A DNA stretch of 64,000 nt from NCBI GenBank assembly GCA_005408345.1, contig SEMN01000484.1, forward strand, positions 335,620 through 399,619, written 5' to 3'. Positions 60,979-64,000 of the stretch are shown here, in pieces (within the stretch, counting starts at the first letter, position 1; each line of letters starts with the position of its first letter). The notes below the pieces were generated by a model. That model saw nothing but the letters and a program-made list of their open reading frames with translations. It searched no databases and was not told the DNA's origin. Position numbers and translations under genes: made by a program. Source of the stretch: Macquaria australasica (taxonomy: Eukaryota > Chordata > Actinopteri > Centrarchiformes > Percichthyidae).

Positions 60979-61155
60979 TTCAACCGCTGGTTGTCGAGGT
61001 GGTGTCCAGGTAATGATGTGGGCTTTGTTGATAATTGGCGGACTTTCTGGAGAAGACCTGGTCTGATTAGGAGAGATGGCATTCATCCCACTTTGGATGG
61101 AGCCGCTCTCATATCTAGAAATCTGGCCGAATTTATTAGTGGCCCAAAGCCATGA
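60979..61155 (+). pseudogene. C-terminal remnant of LINE ORF1 (SGNH esterase)
   Basis: The frame reads FNRWLSRWCPGNDVGFVDNW, then RRDGIHPTLDGAALISRNLA and ends SGPKP with a stop at 61153-61155. The DGIHPTxxG block is the Asp-x-x-His motif of the SGNH/GDSL esterase domain that forms ORF1 in many fish L2/CR1-group LINEs. The N-terminal part is missing, with a stop just upstream. Confidence 0.65.
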
Positions 61156-61198
61156 CAACTCAGAGTTCAGACCATAGACTTATTAATTAATACAGTCT

Positions 61199-62068
61199 GT
61201 GGTCCAGACCAGGAGGCAGAGCTGCAGTCCTACACGCTTCTCTGCGCTTCCATTAAAGCAGTTACCCACCCTAAACTCCACAGAGAGGTTGTCTGCCCCC
61301 CCACCACTTGAATTATTTAAATCAAAAGTAAACAGAAGAAGAGTTACACATAAAAACCTAATAAAAAGTAAAACCTCCACTGCAACAGTACAACAAAATA
61401 GGAGAATTAAATGTGGACTCTTAAACATCAGATCTCTCTCATCTAAAGCTGTTCTAGTAAATGATCTAATATCAGATCATAATATTGATTTATTTTGTCT
61501 TACTGAAACCTGGCTGTGTCAAGGTGAATATGTTAGCCTAAATGAATCCACTCCCCCCAGTCACATTATTACTCACATTCCTCGAGGCTCAGGCCGAGGA
61601 GGTGGAGTTGCAGCCATCTTCGACTCAAGCCTATTAATCAAACCTAAACCTAAACTAAATTATAACTCGTTAGAAAGCCTTGTTCTTAGCCTTTCACACC
61701 CAACCTGGAAAACAGTACAGCCAATTCTATTTGTTATAGTGTACCGAGCTCCTGGACCGTATTCTGAATTTTTATCTGAATTCTCAGGTTTAGTCCTTAA
61801 AACAGATAAAATAATTATTGTAGGTGATTTTAATATTCATGTGGATGTAGAAAATGATAGCCTTAGTGCTGCGTTTATCTCATTATTAGATTCGATTGGC
61901 TTCAGTCAGAGTGTACATAAACCCACTCACTGTTTTAACCACACCCTCGACCTTGTTCTTGTTTATGGGATTGAAATTGAACATCTAATGATTAACCACA
62001 GAGAATTCTTTTATCAGACCATTTCTATAACTTTTGTGAATTCCTATTACTGGACTACCATGCATTAG
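61199..62068 (+). pseudogene. LINE ORF2, endonuclease part
   Basis: An APE-type endonuclease domain that nicks target DNA for retrotransposition. Blocks seen in order: KCGLLNIRSLSSKAVLVNDL, IDLFCLTETWL, VYRAPGPYSEF, VGDFNIHVD and THCFNHTLDLVL. The final SDH block is out of frame: a frameshift lies just before it near 62010. The frame opens 44 nt after the ORF1 stop with no ATG at the left edge. Not functional as it stands. Confidence 0.75.
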
Positions 62069-62125
62069 GCAAACATTCCTACACTAGATGTCTATCTGAT
62101 AGTGCTGTAGCTAAATTTAAGGAAA

Positions 62126-63984
62126 TTGATTCCATCGGCATTGAATTCAGTTCCATGTCTCAATGTAACAGATGACTCCTATGCTAACTTTAGTCCCTCC
62201 CAAATTGATCATCTTGTTGATAGTGCTGCAGGCTCACTACGAATAACACTCGACTCTATCGCCCCTCTAAAAAAAAAGATAATAAAACAGAGGAGGTTAG
62301 CTCCATGGTATAACCCGCAAACCCGCAAATTAAAACAAACATCGCGAAAACTTGAAAGGAAGTGGCGTTCCACCAATCTGGAAGAATCACGTTTAGCCTG
62401 GCAAGTTAGTCTTAATATTTATAGGAAGGCCCTCCGTAATGCCAGAGCAGCCTACTACTCATCATTAATAGAGGAAAATAAGAACAACCCCAGGTTTCTG
62501 TTCAGCACTGTAGCCAGGCTGACAGACAGTCACAACTCTGTTGAGCCATGTATTCCTATAGACCTCAGTAGTAGCTGACTTCATGAGCTTCTTTAAAGAT
62601 AAAATTCTAACTATTAGAGAAAAATTCAGCACCTCCTGCCCTCAGTTGGTACTGACTTATCTTCAAACACAGGAACCTTAGAAACAACTGTAAAACCTGT
62701 ACATTTAGACTGCTTTTCTCCCATCAACCGTAATCAACTAACTTCCATGATTTCCTCATCTAAGCCATCAACGTGTCTTTTAGACCCCGTCCCAACTAGG
62801 CTGCTTAAAGAATTTTTACCCTTAGTTAGCACTTATGTACTAGATATGATCAATCTGTCCTTATTTAAAGGCTATGTGCCACAGTCCTTTAAAGTAGCTG
62901 TAATTAAGCCTCTTCTTAAAAGCCCACTCTTGATCCAGGGATTTTGTCAAATTATAGACCTATATCTAACCCTCCTTTTCTCTCTAAGATCCTTGAGAAA
63001 GCAGTCGCCAATCAGTTGTGTGACTTTCTACAACAACAACCTGTTTGAGGATTTTCAGTCAGGATTTAGAGTGCATCATAGCACAGAGACAGCACTGGTG
63101 AAGTTACAAGTGACCTTCTAGTGCATCAGACAAGGACTTGTCTCTGTACTTGTCTTACTAGATCTTAGTGCTGCATTGATACGGTAACCATCACATTCTA
63201 TTACAGAGACTAGAACATTTTATTGGCATTCAGGTACTGCACTAAGCTGGTTTAAATCTATTTATCAGATAGAGATTTATCAGTTTGTACGTTAGTGAAT
63301 CCTCTATGCATGCCAAAGTTAGTCACAGAGTTCCACAGGTTCTGTGCTTGGACCAATTCTATTTACCTTGTATATGCTTCCTTTAGGCAATATTATTAGG
63401 AAGCACTCCATAAATTTTCATTGTTATGCAGATGATACCCAATTATATTTATCGATCAAGCCAGATGAAACCAATCAATTAGCTAAACTTCAAGCATGCC
63501 TTAAGGACATAAAAACCTGGATGACCTGCAATTTTCTGATGTTAAACTCAGACAAAACCGAAGTTATTGTACTTGGCCCGAACACCTTCGAAACACATTA
63601 TCTAAAGATATAGTTTCTCTAGATGGCATTGCCCTGGCCTCCAGCGAAACCGTAAGGAATCTTGGAGTTATCTTTGATCAGGATATGTCCTTTAACTCCC
63701 AAATAAAACAAACTTCAAGAACTGCCTTTTTTCATTTAAGTAACATTGCAAAAATCAGACACATCCTATCTCAAAAAGATGCAGAAAAACTAGTCCATGC
63801 ATTTGTTACGTCTAGGCTGGACTATTGCAACTCTCTATTATCAGGCTGCCCCAATAAATCCCTTAAGACTCTCCAGCTGATTCAGAATGCTGCGGCACGT
63901 TTACTGACAAGAACCAGAAAAAGAGAACATATTTCTCCAATATTGGCTTCTCTACACTGGCTCCCTGTAAAATCCAGAATATAA
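62126..63984 (+). pseudogene. LINE ORF2, reverse transcriptase part, truncated by the window edge
   Basis: Open pieces 62126-62578 (RRLAPWYNPQTRKLK, ARAAYYSSLIEENKNNPRF), 62747-63121 (DPVPTRLLKEFLP, FKVAVIKPLLKSPLL, FQSGFRVHHSTETALVKLQ), 63344-63613 (GPILFTLYMLPLG, HCYADDTQLYLSIK) and 63685-63984 (SRLDYCNSLLSGCPNKSL, AARLLTRTRKREHISPIL, LHWLPVKSRI) follow the block order of L2/CR1-group reverse transcriptases. The catalytic YADD is intact at 63425-63436, but several frameshifts separate the pieces. The element continues past 64000. Confidence 0.8.
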
Positions 63985-64000
63985 TTTAAAATCCTTCTCC

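Larger units (their letters stand above)
60979..64000 (+). mobile_element. decayed L2/CR1-group LINE, 5'-truncated, open at window edge
   Basis: Esterase ORF1 tail, endonuclease and reverse transcriptase appear in the canonical order on one strand, with a spacing of 44 nt between ORF1 stop and ORF2 frame. No 3' tail is seen because the window ends inside ORF2. Confidence 0.8.

Overview
This is vertebrate genomic DNA, almost certainly from a ray-finned (probably percomorph) fish. It holds two split genes with clean GT/AG introns, very long (CA)n/(GT)n microsatellites, and a dense mix of short non-autonomous DNA transposons and decayed non-LTR retrotransposons of types familiar from teleost genomes. 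There is no operon structure and no tRNA, rRNA or CRISPR. The species cannot be named from the sequence alone.

Layout. Positions 1-36039 carry no recognisable coding exon: this is intergenic DNA or long 5' intron filled with MITEs, microsatellites and SINE/LINE tails. One possible non-coding first exon ends at a strong splice donor at 22794/22795. Positions 36040-39084 hold a complete four-coding-exon kcnmb2 gene (BK channel auxiliary beta-2 subunit, 233 aa, + strand). A 3.4 kb spacer follows, containing a palindromic MITE at 39504-39907 and a hAT-type MITE at 41633-42220. Positions 42517-54177 hold a complete 15-coding-exon meprin gene (astacin metalloprotease, mep1b-like, 693 aa, + strand). 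Its larger introns contain an L1-like fragment, an antisense Rex/CR1-type LINE 3' end and further MITEs. From 54178 to 60943 there is non-coding DNA with one 1.1 kb palindromic MITE. From about 60979 to the window edge lies a decayed LINE of the L2/CR1 group: the end of an esterase-type ORF1, then endonuclease and reverse transcriptase broken by frameshifts.

The two genes have no obvious joint function. kcnmb2 tunes calcium-activated K+ channels at the plasma membrane. The meprin is a secretory-pathway, membrane-anchored protease. Points of interest are the conserved FLW inactivation-ball exon of kcnmb2, the absence of an EGF module in the meprin, a set of otherwise different MITE families that all end in TTAA-AG (Kolobok/T2-like), two cleanly readable nested insertions, a RecQ-like helicase remnant inside a MITE, and several very exact short-loop hairpins. 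No new multi-gene system was found; the novelty here lies in transposon structure and gene-structure details.
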